Part shown: piece by piece, positions 49,001 through 62,490 of the stretch | Numbering within the stretch: the stretch's first letter is position 1 | Layout of the letters: each line of letters begins with the position of its first letter | NCBI GenBank assembly: GCA_040954595.2 | Contig: CM082593.2 | Span: 2,418,001 to 2,482,000, forward strand | Length of the DNA: 64,000 nucleotides | Source: Balanoglossus misakiensis | Taxonomy: Eukaryota > Hemichordata | Reading direction: 5' to 3' | Notes under the pieces: generated by a model | Told to the model about the DNA's origin: nothing | What the model saw: the letters and a program-made list of their open reading frames with translations, nothing else | The model's database searches: none | Position numbers and translations under genes: made by a program

Positions 49001-52000
49001 TAGTTCTAATGAAAATATTACAGGTAATTATCCAGCTGAACTTTGGTAAATACCTGTGTGGCAGACCGCTACCTTTTTCTTGTAGAAATTTTGAGTATTT
49101 TGTTTCATGCAGGAAATTACACGTGTTATTCTGCTCAGTGAAACATGCTACATTGTCAGTTACTCTCTCTTCTCCACATATCCTGTATTTTCGTCGCTTA
49201 TATTTCTGTTCCATATTTTTCCCGCAGGTTTTAAGGACATTGCTACTGACTCCAGTGGGCACGCTTTTAACCAACGAGTCTGTCTGTGAAATTATGCAGT
49301 CGTGTTTTAGGATATGTTTTGAAATGAGGCTCAGTGGTAAGTTGTATGTGATGTACATATTGTACAGTATATATTGCAATGCATGTAATGCACATAAACA
49401 AAGTAATGTATGCAGTCTAAAGATTGATGGCGCACTAGACCAAGCAGAATTGGTGCAAAGAAGATCATCATAGGAAATATCAGCAAATAAATTTTCTTGA
49501 CAATTATTGAAGAATCTATGTAAATTATCTCTACCACAGAGCTGTTACGAAAGTCTGCTGAGCACACTCTAATGGACATGGTGCAAATGCTATTTTCAAG
49601 ATTACCATATTTCAAGGAAGAAAAATTGTCCAGCATGCGAAAGGTGAGTTGTCCCCTGCAAGGATTATATGAATGCATGTTCCATTTACACTATCCAGTT
49701 TGATTGTATCACCCATGAAGGTGAAAGGGTGATTATAGCCAATATGAAATCAATTAACATTTTGTTTCATTGGCAGTTAGATATGAAGGTTCATATAACC
49801 AGGCATAACAGGGGATGTGTCTTCTATGTTTTTCAGCTGAAAATGAGAGCAGGTGGAATATCGGAGTCATCCAGGAGCAAAAAGCCAAAGAAATCTCCCA
49901 AAGTGCGGCAGAGGAAAGAACGACAAGCGACCACTCCGGTTGAAGACAAGGACAAAGACATTACCACGTCGGTTACATACACGGCTGCAACGACCTCCAC
50001 AGCGGGTACAACGACCACGGCCGCCACCACCACCAACGCAGCCACCACTACGACTGCAGCACCCTCTGCGACACCAGCGACTTCTCCGGATGTTCCGCAG
50101 GATTCCAGCCTGGTCTCTCCCGTCGGCGACAGCGGGGTGGAGATGAAAGAGGCGTCGCCAGAGTCGGAAAACAAGCCGGAGATTACGGTGACTGCGGTCG
50201 AGAACGAAGCGAAGTACGACAGTGAATTGAAACCACCGGAAGATCAACCAGAAATGAAGGTAGATTTTTGATTTCAGCATTCTGTATTCCCTGTTTCAAA
50301 TTCAACCAATGAATGTGATTAACCTTCAGGATCTGTATATTCAAATCACCAGTTATTATTGCTATTTTGATATACTTATTTGTTTGTTTTGTTTGTTTAC
50401 AGAAAGCTGGAAGTGAGTGTGATCTGGCCACAGACTCAGAGAAGGCTGAGTCACTACCAGAGATAGCTGAAGATCTCGACTCTGTCACTGAGCAGTCTGA
50501 CAGCGCATCTGTACAGGACTTGGAATACGTTAGCTCCAGAGGGGTACGATTTACACCTCAGCAAACAGCAAGAGATGGTAAGTGTTGGGGCAGGTTGTGT
50601 GTGATGTTTAGATCTATGAAATGTTGCAGTATATAGAAACATTAGAAAGTAAGCTGATAGGATTGCTGCACAAGTAGAATCTAACCATTGTGGTCTTTTC
50701 TCTATTCACCTGTCTAGGATCTGGGCCACTGATTCCCCATGGTCTGCCCTGCGTGAGAGAACTTTTTAGGTTTCTTATATCTCTGATCAGCCCACATGAC
50801 AGGTAAGAACATGCTATGCAAAATGTTGATTATTGTGAACAGTGTTGACAGAAAGCACTCAGTTGCATACACCAGAAAATCTTAGAACTATAAGGGAAGA
50901 GTATTGTATTGAATGTCATTTTACAAATGTAACTGTTGTTTATGAGTGACATGTTTGTATTTTGTTTTTGTGGTTTCATAGGCACAACACAGATGTCATG
51001 ATTCACATGGGGCTAAGCCTGCTGACGGTCGCTCTAGAAACTGGTGCTGACCACATCGGCTCCTACAATGCTCTCTTGAGTCTTGTCAAAGATGACATGT
51101 GCAAAAACTTGTTCTTTGTAAGTATCAAAGTCAAGATCAAGTGTGAAGTTAACACAGAGCTAACAATAGGTTGGCCTGCTAGTGCCGTTATTGTTTGTGC
51201 ATTTGTCTATTATGACATTTAAAAATGAATTTTACACAATCTTTTCATTTTTCAGTTACTCCAGTCTGAGAGGTTATCGTTATTTGCAGCTTCCCTGAGA
51301 GTCTGCTTCTTGTTGTTTGAATCGATGAGAGAACATTTAAAATTCCAATTAGAGATGTATTTACACCGACTGATGGACATCATTGTGTCCGAAACACCAA
51401 GGATACCGTATGAGCAGAGAGAGATGGCGTTAGAGTCTGTAGTACAGGTCTGTGTCTATGTAATGTCTTGATGGGTTCTTGATATCTTGGTGATGTTTGA
51501 GTTTTAGAACAAAATTGTCTCGTGTTAGAAACGGATATGTGTTGAGATTTATTGGTTTATATAGACTCCTTGAATGTATAAAAAGACTTCTCAAAAGACC
51601 TTATGAAATATCTGAATCCTTTTACTTTCAGCTGTGGAGGATCCCGTCCCTTGTCACTGAGTTGTACCTCAACTATGACTGCGATGTCTACTGCAGCAAC
51701 CTGTTTGAAGATCTCACCAAGCTTCTCTCAAAGGTGTGTAAACATTCAACAGTGCTCATCCATAGCCTTTGCAAATTTTTGAAAATCCCCCCCCCCAAAA
51801 AAAAACAAAAAAAAAACAACCAAATTAATGGAATTTCCCACTTCATTTTTGACAGAACGCATTTCCAGTCGCTGGCCTGTACACCACACACCTGTTGTCA
51901 CTAGACGCACTGCTCACAGTGATTGACAGCATAGAAGCTCATTGCCACAGTCGGATGCTCAGCGCCACGGCAACGCAGCAACAACAACAAAGCGAGCAGG

Positions 52001-55000
52001 AAGAGGCGGAGGCTGCCGACAAGAAACCAGTCGAGGTCACCATACACGTTGAAGATATCCCTGAGGAGGAAGAAGAAGAAAACCAAGGTGAGTGTGACTA
52101 TGGCAACATCAGACTGGCACGTATCACTGATACAGCGTACATTATATAATCGATGAAATGTCATGTCTTTGCATGAAATTGGTTCTACTGTCCCAACACA
52201 GGCATGAAAGCTTATGCTGTCTGTGATTTTTACATGACATCATTCTTTAATCTGTCTCAACACAGGCAAGAGCCGGACTGTATCAACGACCTCAGCTGAT
52301 GGTGAAGACTCTGGCACAGAGTGTGACACTCAACACAGCACGGCGCCACACCCGGCAACCTCAGGGTATGCAATGGCACAGTACATAGCGATGCAGCGAC
52401 AAGAATCCAAAGATGACAATGGTAAGACACACTAAATGAGTTGGTCTCTCTTTTACCCTCTATGATACAATTATCTGTGAATAATGACTGACTTGTACCC
52501 TCCCTAGTACAATTATCTGTAAATAATGACTGATTTGTAACCTCCCTAATACAATTATCTGTAAATAATGGCAGACTTGTACCCTCCCTAATACAATTAT
52601 CTGTGAATAATGACTGACTTGTACCCTCCCTAATACAATTATCTGTAAATAATGACTGACTTGTACCCTCCCTAATACAATTATCTGTGAATAATGACTG
52701 ACTTGTACCCTCCCTAATACAAATATCTGTAAATAATGTCTGACCTTTACCCTCTATTATATAATTATCTGTAAATAATGGCAGACTCACCCTTTATCAT
52801 ACAGGCAAGTCCAGTACTAGTGAAGTCCGACGAGGCAGAGACAGGCGCTCCCAGTTTGCCAGCAACATACCCACGGCCGACGATCTGATCATGATCAAGC
52901 AGAAGAAGAAACTCCTTCTGGCCGGCTCTGAGCAGTTCAACCAGAAAGCCTCCAAGGGCATCGCGTTTCTCCAAGAACAGCACCTTCTTAAAGTGCCACT
53001 GGATCCAGTTGAGGTTAGCCACTTCCTCAGGGACAACCCCAAACTGGATAAGAAGGTCATGGGGGAATTTATATCCACCAAGAAAAACGCCAAGATTTTG
53101 GACGCTTTTGTGAAGTAAGTACATTGAACTCATGTAAGTTTTAATTTTGGTAGCACTGAAAAAAACCTGTTATTGCTGTGGACTTCAATGATAAGATGTA
53201 CAAAGTCAGTGAGACACTTTCAAATCATCACACCCACTCAGAGTATTATGTTTTTATTTACTTATTTGTTTGTTTGTTTGTTTGTTTACTTAACCAGGTC
53301 ATTTAGATTTGAAAGTACCAGGATAGACGAAGCCTTGAGAATGTACTTGGAGGCATTCCGATTGCCTGGAGAAGCTCCGGTCATCCAGCATTTACTTGAA
53401 CATTTCTCTGATCAGTGGCACGTAAGTAAAACGTAAAATGGCCAGTGTTAAAAGATAGGGGGAAAGAGGCACTGAGAATCAAGTAGGGAGACCATTGGGA
53501 ATATCTAAATAACTTACAGCAGAACCCATGGATGTTTGGAAAAAGTGACCATTACCACAAAATGCACCACTACTGTCGTCACTCAACTGTAGGTTTTCAA
53601 CCAGACCCTGTACTGCTTTCACTTTTCAGGCAGCAAATCACGAACCCTTCGCCAACACAGATGCAGCATTCACGCTGGCGTATGCTGTGATCATGTTGAA
53701 TGTGGATCAGCACAACTACAATGCCAAGAAGCAGAACATCCCAATGACAGTCGAGGTAAGTCTGTGCTAGTGTTTACTAGTGAGTGCTAGTTCTCTATTA
53801 TAGTTGCATAGTCAGCATGAGTAATAGCAGTAGCATGCGGTGCCCATCCTTGAACCTGGCAGTGAATTCCTTATCCAATCTTGTGTTTTATTTTTATACA
53901 TCAGGAATTCAAGAAGAATCTGAAACATGTAAACGGTGGCCAGGACTTTGATTCGGATATGTTAGATGAAGTATACAATGCCATCAAGTAAGTAAAACTG
54001 TTTGCTGTTTGGAAACCCATGGAAAGTAAAGAAGTCAGTCAGTATTTGTCTGTGTTGTGCTGAGGTAGAAAAACAGTATTCACAATTGCCCAAAGACTTT
54101 GTACATAAACTGCAATTAATGCATGAATCATCACATCACAGGTCTGAAGAAATCGTGATGCCTGCAGAGCAGACTGGACTTGTGAAGGAACTCTACCTGT
54201 GGAGGGTTCTACTCAAACGTGGATTTGGTCCCGGTGGTAAATTTATGCACATCCCCAGTGGCTGTTTTGACCAGGATCTGTTCATGCTGATCTGGGGACC
54301 GACTGTGGCTGCGATCTCCTATGTCTTTGACAAGAGTTTGGATGAAACGATCATCCAGAAAGCTATCTCAGGATTCAGGTAAGTGATATTAATTCATACT
54401 GTTCATTGCTTCTCTTGTTGATCTATTCGTACTAAAGAAACGACACACAAACACAGTTTTTAATTATCAAACACGACATTCATGCAATTATCAATTTTTA
54501 TCTTTGACAGGAAATGTGCAATGATATCAGCTCACTATGGATTGAGTGATGTCTTCGATAATCTGGTCATTTCACTCTGCAAGTTTACAACATTGCTTAA
54601 TCCACCCGAGGTAGGTACATTTCAAACGTATAAAATTGCTGTCTTTCAGTAAGTTTCAAGATTCTGAGATTTGGCATTCACCTATACATTGCCTGAGAAA
54701 TTTCCTAAATTAAGCGATGGCCACCTACAGAAATGTTATTGTTGTCTATAACTGAATGTGTACACTTTGTTATTCTGCAGTCTGTTGAGCTGTTGCCAGT
54801 TGCGTTTGGTTCCAACGTGAAAGCTCAGCTGGCTGCCAAGACGGTCTTCGCCCTAGCACACCGGCACGCTGACATCTTACGAGAAGGTTGGAAGAACATC
54901 ATGGACTGCATGCTTCAACTGTACAGAGCCAAGCTGCTTCCCAAGGTCATGGTCGAAGTGGAGGACTTTGTGGATCCCTCTGGAAAGATCTCACTCATCA

Positions 55001-58000
55001 GGGAAGAAATGCCCACCATGAAGTAAGAGAGTGAAGTGTTTATTATGAATTGTAATTTTTGTTGTAAAAGCATCATGCAGCATTAGTAGAAATCAACCAT
55101 CACAGACTACATAGAGGTCACTCACTGTCTTTTATTTTTTCCCCCATCTAGTCGTACAGATTCCTCCATCTTCAGTTCATTTTATCAGTACATCACGCTG
55201 AACCCTGAACCAGCCAATCAGAGAGGACCAACCCCCGAAGACCAGGAGGCTATCCAGCAAGCACACGCCTGCATCAAAGTATGTTGTCTGTTTCCATGAG
55301 GGAACATAGATTTATATTTAGTTTAGTTTGAGTAACGACTGTACAATTAACCTGTGTGTGCATATCAACATGTTTTGAGATGTGATCCAACATGGCCAAT
55401 TGTAGTATTGCATTACAAGTTCATTTGAATTTTCTTTCAACAGGAGTGTCATCCAGAGCAACTTGTCACAGAAAGCAAATTCCTACGACTAGATTCCTTG
55501 CAAGAACTGATCAAGGCGCTGACCTTTGCGTCATCTGGCCCAGACACGGCCGTCTCCTTGGGGATAAATTACGACGAAGAAGCAGCTGTCTTTTATCTGG
55601 AATTGCTTATCAGGGTCATACTGCAAAACAGGTAAGGATTTAATGCTAGTACACTTTAAAATCATTTGAAATATTCCTATATAACGGCTGAAATTTTGAG
55701 TACCACTTTGAGCAAAAAACCGTATAAGTACTCTTCTGACATGAGTTCTGTCGCTTTCTGACTTCACAGAGACAGAGTGATTTCCGTGTGGCAAGGCATC
55801 CGAGATCACCTATACAATTTGATAGTCAACGCCACTGAGTACAGCATGCTGATTGACAGAGCTGTGGTGGGAATTCTGCGCCTGGCTATTCGATTACTAC
55901 GCAGGGAAGAAATGGCACCTCAGGTGAGTGTTCATCCACCAAGCCCCATGTTGATACGTGTACCATAAAGGGAGAAATATTCAAAACGAGAGAAGACAGG
56001 CTCTTTTATAGATCACAAATGGACCTCATTAATACCATGAGAGTATAGTGCAATACTGTATGTACCCAACATTACAGAACATTCCTATACCTCATTTTAT
56101 AGGTTCTGACTAGTTTGCGAGTGCTCTTGATGATGAAGCCGAACGTTGTCCAGAAAGTATGCAGACAGGTTTCCTTCGGGATGCATGAGTTGCTACGCAC
56201 CAACGCTGCCAACATCCATTCCACCAGCGACTGGTTCACTATATTCACCATCATGAACTGCGTCGGGGCTGGCATGGCTGTGCCGCAGTTGGTCCACTAC
56301 CATGTGGACATGGACACCGATGTTCCAAATGTGGTGCTTGATAGTGGTAAGTCATCGTGTCACCAAAGGTCATGGGGCCAGTTTGCACAAAGCTGCTAAA
56401 ATGCAGCATGCTGTTTACTTGAAAAGATTATGCATGTATGATAGTACATTAGGAAACAAATGCATAGATATGTGCATGTTTTTATGTTTATTAAATCACA
56501 CAGGATTTCTTATCAATAAAACTCTATGTCATCTACATTAAATTTTGTAACAGGTGCACAGTCTGACAGTGAAATCTCCACTGGTTCATATGGAACAGCC
56601 ACCTCTGAGAGAGGATACACTTCTGATAGCGAGTTGTATGAAAGTCAGCAGAGAGTCGGGCGTTCATCAACTGACATAGATTTACATAGCTCTGCTAGTG
56701 GTACCACAGGAGAGTGGTTGCTGGTAAGTGTTAACACTGTTGCTGTTTCAAAGTTCTCCATGTATTTTAGTGCTTTTATAGTCTCGTTTACTGTAGTCCC
56801 AAACATGACACATCACACCTTGATGTCTGTTTTTCAGGTTGGAAAGGAAGGCGAGATCGAACAGCAGCGACAACACCACCATCATCACCATCACCACCAC
56901 CACCATCACCACAAGAAAATCCACAACCAGTACGAGATAGCCATTGATGAGGAACTGCAGCAGCACGACACCAAGTCCTTAATGAAGTGCTGTGAATCGC
57001 TGGCATTCCTCGTCAGAGATGCAGCACATGTGACTCCAGACAACTTTGAAAGCTGCGTCCATTGCATCAGGGTCTTTGTTGAGGCCAGTGTCAACGGAGG
57101 TGAGCCCTGTGCTTTAGATTTTTCATTTTGAAGAGATGCTGTCTATTTGATTTAAAGGTTGGGTTTCATAAAGTAATACTACAGACCATTTCATCATGAA
57201 CTGTATTTCTTCTTTGCAGGGAGGTTGTCGGCGGAATACAAGAGGCACAGACATGCCAAGGAGAAAGAGAGAGACAAGAGTGGTAAACACAGAAAGAAAA
57301 GTGGTATGAAAAAATCCAAGACGTCTCCATCACATCTATCAAGAGTTTCCAATGATTTTGACGACAATGAAAATGATGGACCTCCAGGAGGGTACCAGTC
57401 TCTGTCCATACAAGTAAGATACTTTTTTGTACAACAGGTGGTCAATGAATGTATATGTTAATTGCACAGGGACTGTAACAAAGTGGCCACTATATATAGG
57501 TTTGATGTACTAACCATCAAATACCTTCTTTGATCAGAGACATTAGAAGCATTTACTATCTATCAGTTGTAAAGCCTAGACTTGTCTGCCATCTTTCAGT
57601 TACTCGACTTGATGCACACGCTACACACCAGAGCTGCCACCATCTTCAGTTCATGGGCAGAGGAGCAGGAACGAGAAGGACTAGAAGACAGGAAAGTGGA
57701 TGCTGGGGCCAGTGCCCTGTGGATTAAATGTTGGTGTCCACTCTTGCAAGGTATGGCCCCTGCCCTTTCTAGTTTGTTCCTTTAGGGAGTTTTCACATGT
57801 CAGGATTCAATAGCCAGTCTACCATGCCAGCCACCCCTGTTTCCGGTTATGGGGGTCCAACTTTACCATAGAAAACTATGGATTTGGACTAAACCATGCC
57901 AGTGAGAGGGTTCATATCATCCCCTCTATGATTTCATCTCCAGGTATTGCAAGGCTGTGCTGTGATGTCAGGAGACAAGTGCGCATGTCAGCACTGACAT

Positions 58001-59380
58001 ATCTACAGCGCGCCCTGTTGGTGCACGACCTGAAAACGCTGTCGGCAGTCGAATGGGAGTCGTGCTTCAACAAAGTGTTATTCCCGTTGCTTTCCAAGCT
58101 CCTGGAAAACATCAACATGCAGGATCCGGTCGGCATGGAAGAGACCAGGATGAGGTCCTCAACGCTGCTTTGTAAAGTGAGTGTAAAAGTGCCATTTCAT
58201 GTTCGAAAACGCAATCGTCAATTTGACACCATTGGTATATCTCCATTTTCTCAGTTATAATGACAGCGACTTCTGCAACTAATATAATACATGCTTGATC
58301 TTTTTTTCAGGTATTTCTACAGCACTTGACACCTCTGTTGTCACTGCCAACATTTACAGCATTGTGGTTGACAATCCTCGACTTCATGGATAAATATATG
58401 CACAAAGATAAAAGTGACCTCTTGGTAAGTCAGCAAAATTATGACCATGTGGTTTGGAAAATATATACTTCTATTCTTAGCAACAACAAGTAATCTGCAC
58501 TTATTGTGTTTGTTCTTACCATAGACTGAGCCTTCCCTTTTCTATTCCAGGTGGAAGCCATTCCAGAATCCCTGAAGAACATGCTGTTGGTGATGGACAC
58601 AGCCGGAGTGTTCAATGACATGGACACCATGGAAGGAGACCATTCCCAGCTGTGGGAAGTCACCTGGGAACGGATCGATTGCTTCCTTCCGGGATTACGG
58701 GATGAAGTGTTCAAACCCCAGGAATTGAGTAAGTGTAACAAATATGGTATTACTTCTTGTTAATAAACCTGTGGGGTTGGTCCAGTATTTCTACATCATT
58801 TCTTCTGAATATGAACTGTTTTATGTGCTGTTTTCTTTCAGTGAATCCCAAACCTCATAGGAGTAAAGAAGTCACAGAGGCACCCAGTCAAGATACAAGT
58901 ATACCGAGAGATGCACCAATCTCTCAACAACCACCACCCCAGTCACAGCCAGTACCACCAGAAGAGAATGCCATATCTGGTGGTATGTTCACAATCTAAG
59001 ATTTGCTTTACTGAAGGAAGCCATGAGAAGGCGTTTAGTGTACACTGTGTACCTGTATTTTGTAAGAATAGTCTTTTAATAGTCATTTATTTTCATAGTA
59101 TCCTCGTTCATTCACAGAAGCCAGCCAGCCAAGACCCGGCAGTCCGGAGCCCACAACCAACCAACCAACACCACAGCCTTCGCCTGCCAGTGCTGGCGGC
59201 AACATCATCCTGCAACCGCCACTGCCCGCTCTGAGCAGTCCCGGCACCAGCACCAGTACAGTGGTGACTTCTGGATCGGTGCCCATCTTGCTGAACCCCC
59301 AGCTGATGCAGGGAACACCCATGCCTGTATTGGCAGTCACCCAGCAAGCCCAGGCCATCACCACGGAGTCAGCCCCATGA
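46018..59380 (+). CDS. GBF1: GBF1, Golgi Sec7-domain Arf guanine nucleotide exchange factor, 34 exons, complete
   Basis: Large Arf-GEF that activates Arf1 at ER-Golgi and cis-Golgi membranes to recruit COPI. Exons: 46018-46131, 46506-46572, 48483-48614, 48905-49023, 49228-49336, 49540-49643, 49837-50259, 50403-50577, 50718-50802, 50982-51117, 51256-51447, 51632-51733, 51856-52087, 52266-52421, 52805-53114, 53298-53421, 53630-53755, 53905-53987, 54142-54378, 54511-54610, 54781-55022, 55152-55278, 55444-55631, 55770-55923, 56103-56346, 56554-56723, 56838-57099, 57220-57413, 57600-57750, 57944-58176, 58311-58424, 58551-58728, 58842-58982, 59118-59380. Phases agree at every join: 1928 residues (human about 1859). 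Order: DCB ([16 protein letters not shown]), HUS (YINYDCD equivalent [11 protein letters not shown]), Sec7 over exons 15-19, then HDS1-3. The catalytic glutamate finger is Glu844 in FRLPGEAP, and [13 protein letters not shown] is the second Sec7 motif. Variable linkers: a Thr/Ala-rich run in exon 7, Gln/Glu-rich exon 13, 13 consecutive His in exon 27, and a Pro-rich tail. Confidence 0.98.
52447..52792. repeat. 42-bp minisatellite in GBF1 intron 14, about eight units
   Basis: Units of about 42-43 bases containing ACAATTATCTGT recur near 52467, 52510, 52552, 52594, 52636, 52678, 52720 and 52763, the last two more diverged. As 42 is a multiple of three, the reverse strand stays open as a repetitive frame (52257-52790), which is not a gene. 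Confidence 0.9.
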
Positions 59381-61950
59381 TGCGACAGATGGCATCTGCA
59401 CAGATACGAAAACAGATACTTTAAGAACATGCATACATATATATACAACTTGACAGATTTTATGTGTACTTGCATGTGTTCTAGAGATCATTCTGATTAG
59501 TGATTTACTTCTATAGCATGTAGATATTATACAAACTGGCTGTTAACACATTAGTAACAGATGTGTAGTACAGTATCTTGTAGGGAGACAGTAATGTGTA
59601 TGTGTCACAAAACTAACACTTACAAGACAATTATGCATTAAGATCCCCAAACTCTTGTTGCGAATAGGACTTCTCAGGCCTTGAGTATAGATTTCACTTT
59701 GAAGAACCTTAATTTCCTAGTCTAGTACTGCCATATTTCTCTTCAAGAACTAGTCCCAAGGAAATACCAGTACCTTTGAGTTGAACTGTGCTGGCAGATA
59801 AAACATGCGTGTGTTTGGTCCCCTGTTCTGTTTGGCTTTTAGCGTTTAGTTTCTTTAGGCAATTTGTGTTTTCCCCCAGCGACATTTGTTTCATATGTGA
59901 CACTTGTACAGTATGACTGAATCGGTATCAGATGTAATATAGCAGTTGAATGGTGTAATATTGTAAAGTTGTACTTAAAAATGGAAAAATTTACTGACTG
60001 TTGTTGCCCTTCCCCCAGAGTGTAAATGTATGACGTTTACCCAATCGTGAAGTATGGCAGGGTCTTCCAGTGTTGTGTTTAACAGAGATCCCGAATCCTG
60101 ATAAGTAGCTGTAAATTTTCCAGTTTTGAACACATACATGAGATGGCCATGAGACAGGGTCTTATATGCATTTCATTAATTCCAAAGTAAGCATATCAAA
60201 AGTTTCAATGTTGAGTATATTTCTCTCAAAGTACAGAACTTGTGTTCTATTTTTCTTCATGTTGTACATGATATGATGCATTGTTTGGTGTTCTCTATTT
60301 GTACTGTAAGATTGTGACAGATATGTCTATGTCTTGTAAGTGCATGAACCCTTCGAAGAGAACTGTGTCATCAGTTGCAAAATTAATTTGTATTGGTTGC
60401 CATGTTAACTTACAGCCCTTCAATAGTAGTATCTTTTGTGCTAATAAGTTGATTTGAAATATAGCTGATGCATGTATTTGACAACTGACATGTCATCGGC
60501 ATATGTGCAATTCACCATCCTGTCCAGATGGTAGTGAGTGAGAGAAACTGTGCTAAGAATTTGTCCAGCAACCGTAGCTTGCGTTTAAAGATGTTTCCAC
60601 TGTTGATACAGTCTGTAAATTTCACATGGAATGTTGAATAGCTTGCTTGACCATTATTGTTGAGATTTATGATTTGTTGAGTATAAATGTACATGCACCA
60701 ACAGATGAAAATTTTATGAAGCTGTTCCAGAGTTCTACATTGTATAGTTTCAAATTTAGAAGGAATACGTCAAATTTTCCTAATGTTATGAGACATAAGT
60801 ACAATATATAATTATTGATTGTTTTTCACAAAAATTGTCATTTGAAAATGGTTCTCATACAAGAAATTCCTAAAAGGTTACAGTTGAAAATTTCTGGTAT
60901 TTTATTTATATAAAAGGGATAAAATGTACATGTTTGAATAATATTGTCAGTGACGATAATTGGAATTGTTTTTACTGAAACAGGAGATAAACTTTATGAC
61001 ATCATTCACACACAAAAAATATTTTAAACTTGCATTTGCCCCAAAAGTTTAGAAACTGATTATCTGAAGTTGCACTGATATGAATTTACAATTGTAAAGG
61101 ATGTTTATATTTGGCGTTAACAGTTGCCAAACTTATCGGTTTTTCAGACCCTGTAATGAGAATAAGAGACAGGGGCAAGAACTTTCTTTTGTCTATCATA
61201 GTTATTTTTTAAGGTCACGAATGGCTGCCACTTTCTATTTGTTCCATCATTTGTCAAAATTTAGGAATGTGCCATGAAGACAACATAAAACAAACCTTAT
61301 TTCAGGCAACAATGTTACACCATCTATTGAAAGTGTATTACATAGGTATGCTTTTACAAAGCTATTTTAACTGAGAGGGTTGTTCCTTGAATTCAAATAC
61401 CTTCTCAGAATTTTCAAATTCTATGTTTCATAGTTATGCTCGGAAAGAAAATAATTGTAAAGATATTGTAAAATTAATATTTTTGTTTGTTTTGTTTTAG
61501 TAGAAAAATAATCACATTCAACTGTTTTTAGATTTCTTTTACAATAGTTCATGAAATGGTGCAATTATTTGTGTGTGTATTATAGAAGTTCAGGACGAAA
61601 ACAATTGAACAACCAAAGAAGTTTAACGCTCATTAAACGAATATCATTGAAGAGAATAAATTGACAGGTTTTAGTTAATATTTTCAAGCCAGCTTGTTGC
61701 TAGAATGTTAAAATTTTATGCAATGAATCTGTCGCCCTGTGAAGGCGGGGATCCATGATAGATGTAATGGCAACTGTTATGTTCTATTGGCAGAGAAATT
61801 CTCAGCCATGCACTGATAACATGGTTCATTTTAAACCCTGTTTATTGGTCCTAATTTATACCATGTGTAAATTGATTCGGATGTAATAATTGTTTGTATT
61901 GGATGTGTTGTACATTCAAACAGTGAATAAAATGTCTATAAACATCACAC
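59381..61950 (+). other. GBF1 3' UTR
   Basis: AT-rich and without coding sequence. AATAAA at 61926-61931, just before a composition change and a run of 17 G (61975-61991), is the best end. An earlier AATAAA lies near 61655. The UTR would be about 2.5 kb. Confidence 0.6.
61926..61931 (+). promoter_or_regulatory. Candidate distal poly(A) signal of GBF1
   Basis: AATAAA about 2.5 kb after the stop, followed by a TG/T-rich stretch within 40 bases. Confidence 0.5.
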
Positions 61951-61974
61951 ATCTTTGCAATGCGTTTGGATAAT

Positions 61975-61991
61975 GGGGGGGGGGGGGGGGG
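61975..61991. repeat. Run of 17 G
   Basis: An uninterrupted poly-G tract just beyond the likely GBF1 transcript end. Length is prone to sequencing error. Confidence 0.9.
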
Positions 61992-62187
61992 ACATTGTTG
62001 AAGTTTTCGGAGGACGCGAGAGCTGCAAACGCGAGTGACATTCAACACCTGGTACGCAATATGACCAATCATGAAACACACACTGATGTCAGTACTCATG
62101 TCAGCCAATCATTGACGATTTGAATATGTATACAACTGTACATAGAGGTTTACATTGGTTGAGCGTGGCCACGTGATATGCAAAGTT

Positions 62188-62490
62188 TCACCAGGTGCAC
62201 CACGCGCCACTTCACTGACGTCACCACTTCCACGGTGACCGCATCGTCCACACGTCGACATGATGGACACGGATTACCAAAATTAGGCTAAACGGCGTAG
62301 CAGAAAAACACGGAGAAGCTTCTTGTGACGACTGGTTCTTCGGGGATTTTGGAAAACTACTCGGGGAAAAATTTGCAGGACCTGGATGTCGAAAGAAGTT
62401 GTTATTCCTTGCTTGTTTGCTGGAGTCCGTTCCCGGGAGTCCGTTCCAGAAACCCAACACGTGAGTTGACCACCTTCTTATGTAACTTAT
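62188..62490 (+). repeat. Dispersed repeat, copy 2
   Basis: Diverged relative of 33600-33870: CACCAGGTGC left edge, TCGGGGAAAAATTTGCAGGA and GTCGAAAGAA core, and CTTCTTATGTAACTTAT right edge. A GTGAGT donor-like site (about 62459) lies inside. Confidence 0.55.

Noticed and set aside
49833-50280. Antisense frames over GBF1 exon 7
   Set aside because: Low-complexity Val/Ala and Arg-rich shadows of the Thr/Ala-rich exon.
52257-52790. Reverse-strand repetitive protein frame ([14 protein letters not shown] repeats)
   Set aside because: Created by a 42-bp minisatellite in a GBF1 intron; the unit length being divisible by three keeps the frame open.
52435-52795. CRISPR-like regular repeats
   Set aside because: Contiguous tandem units without unique spacers in an intron of a eukaryotic gene; a minisatellite.
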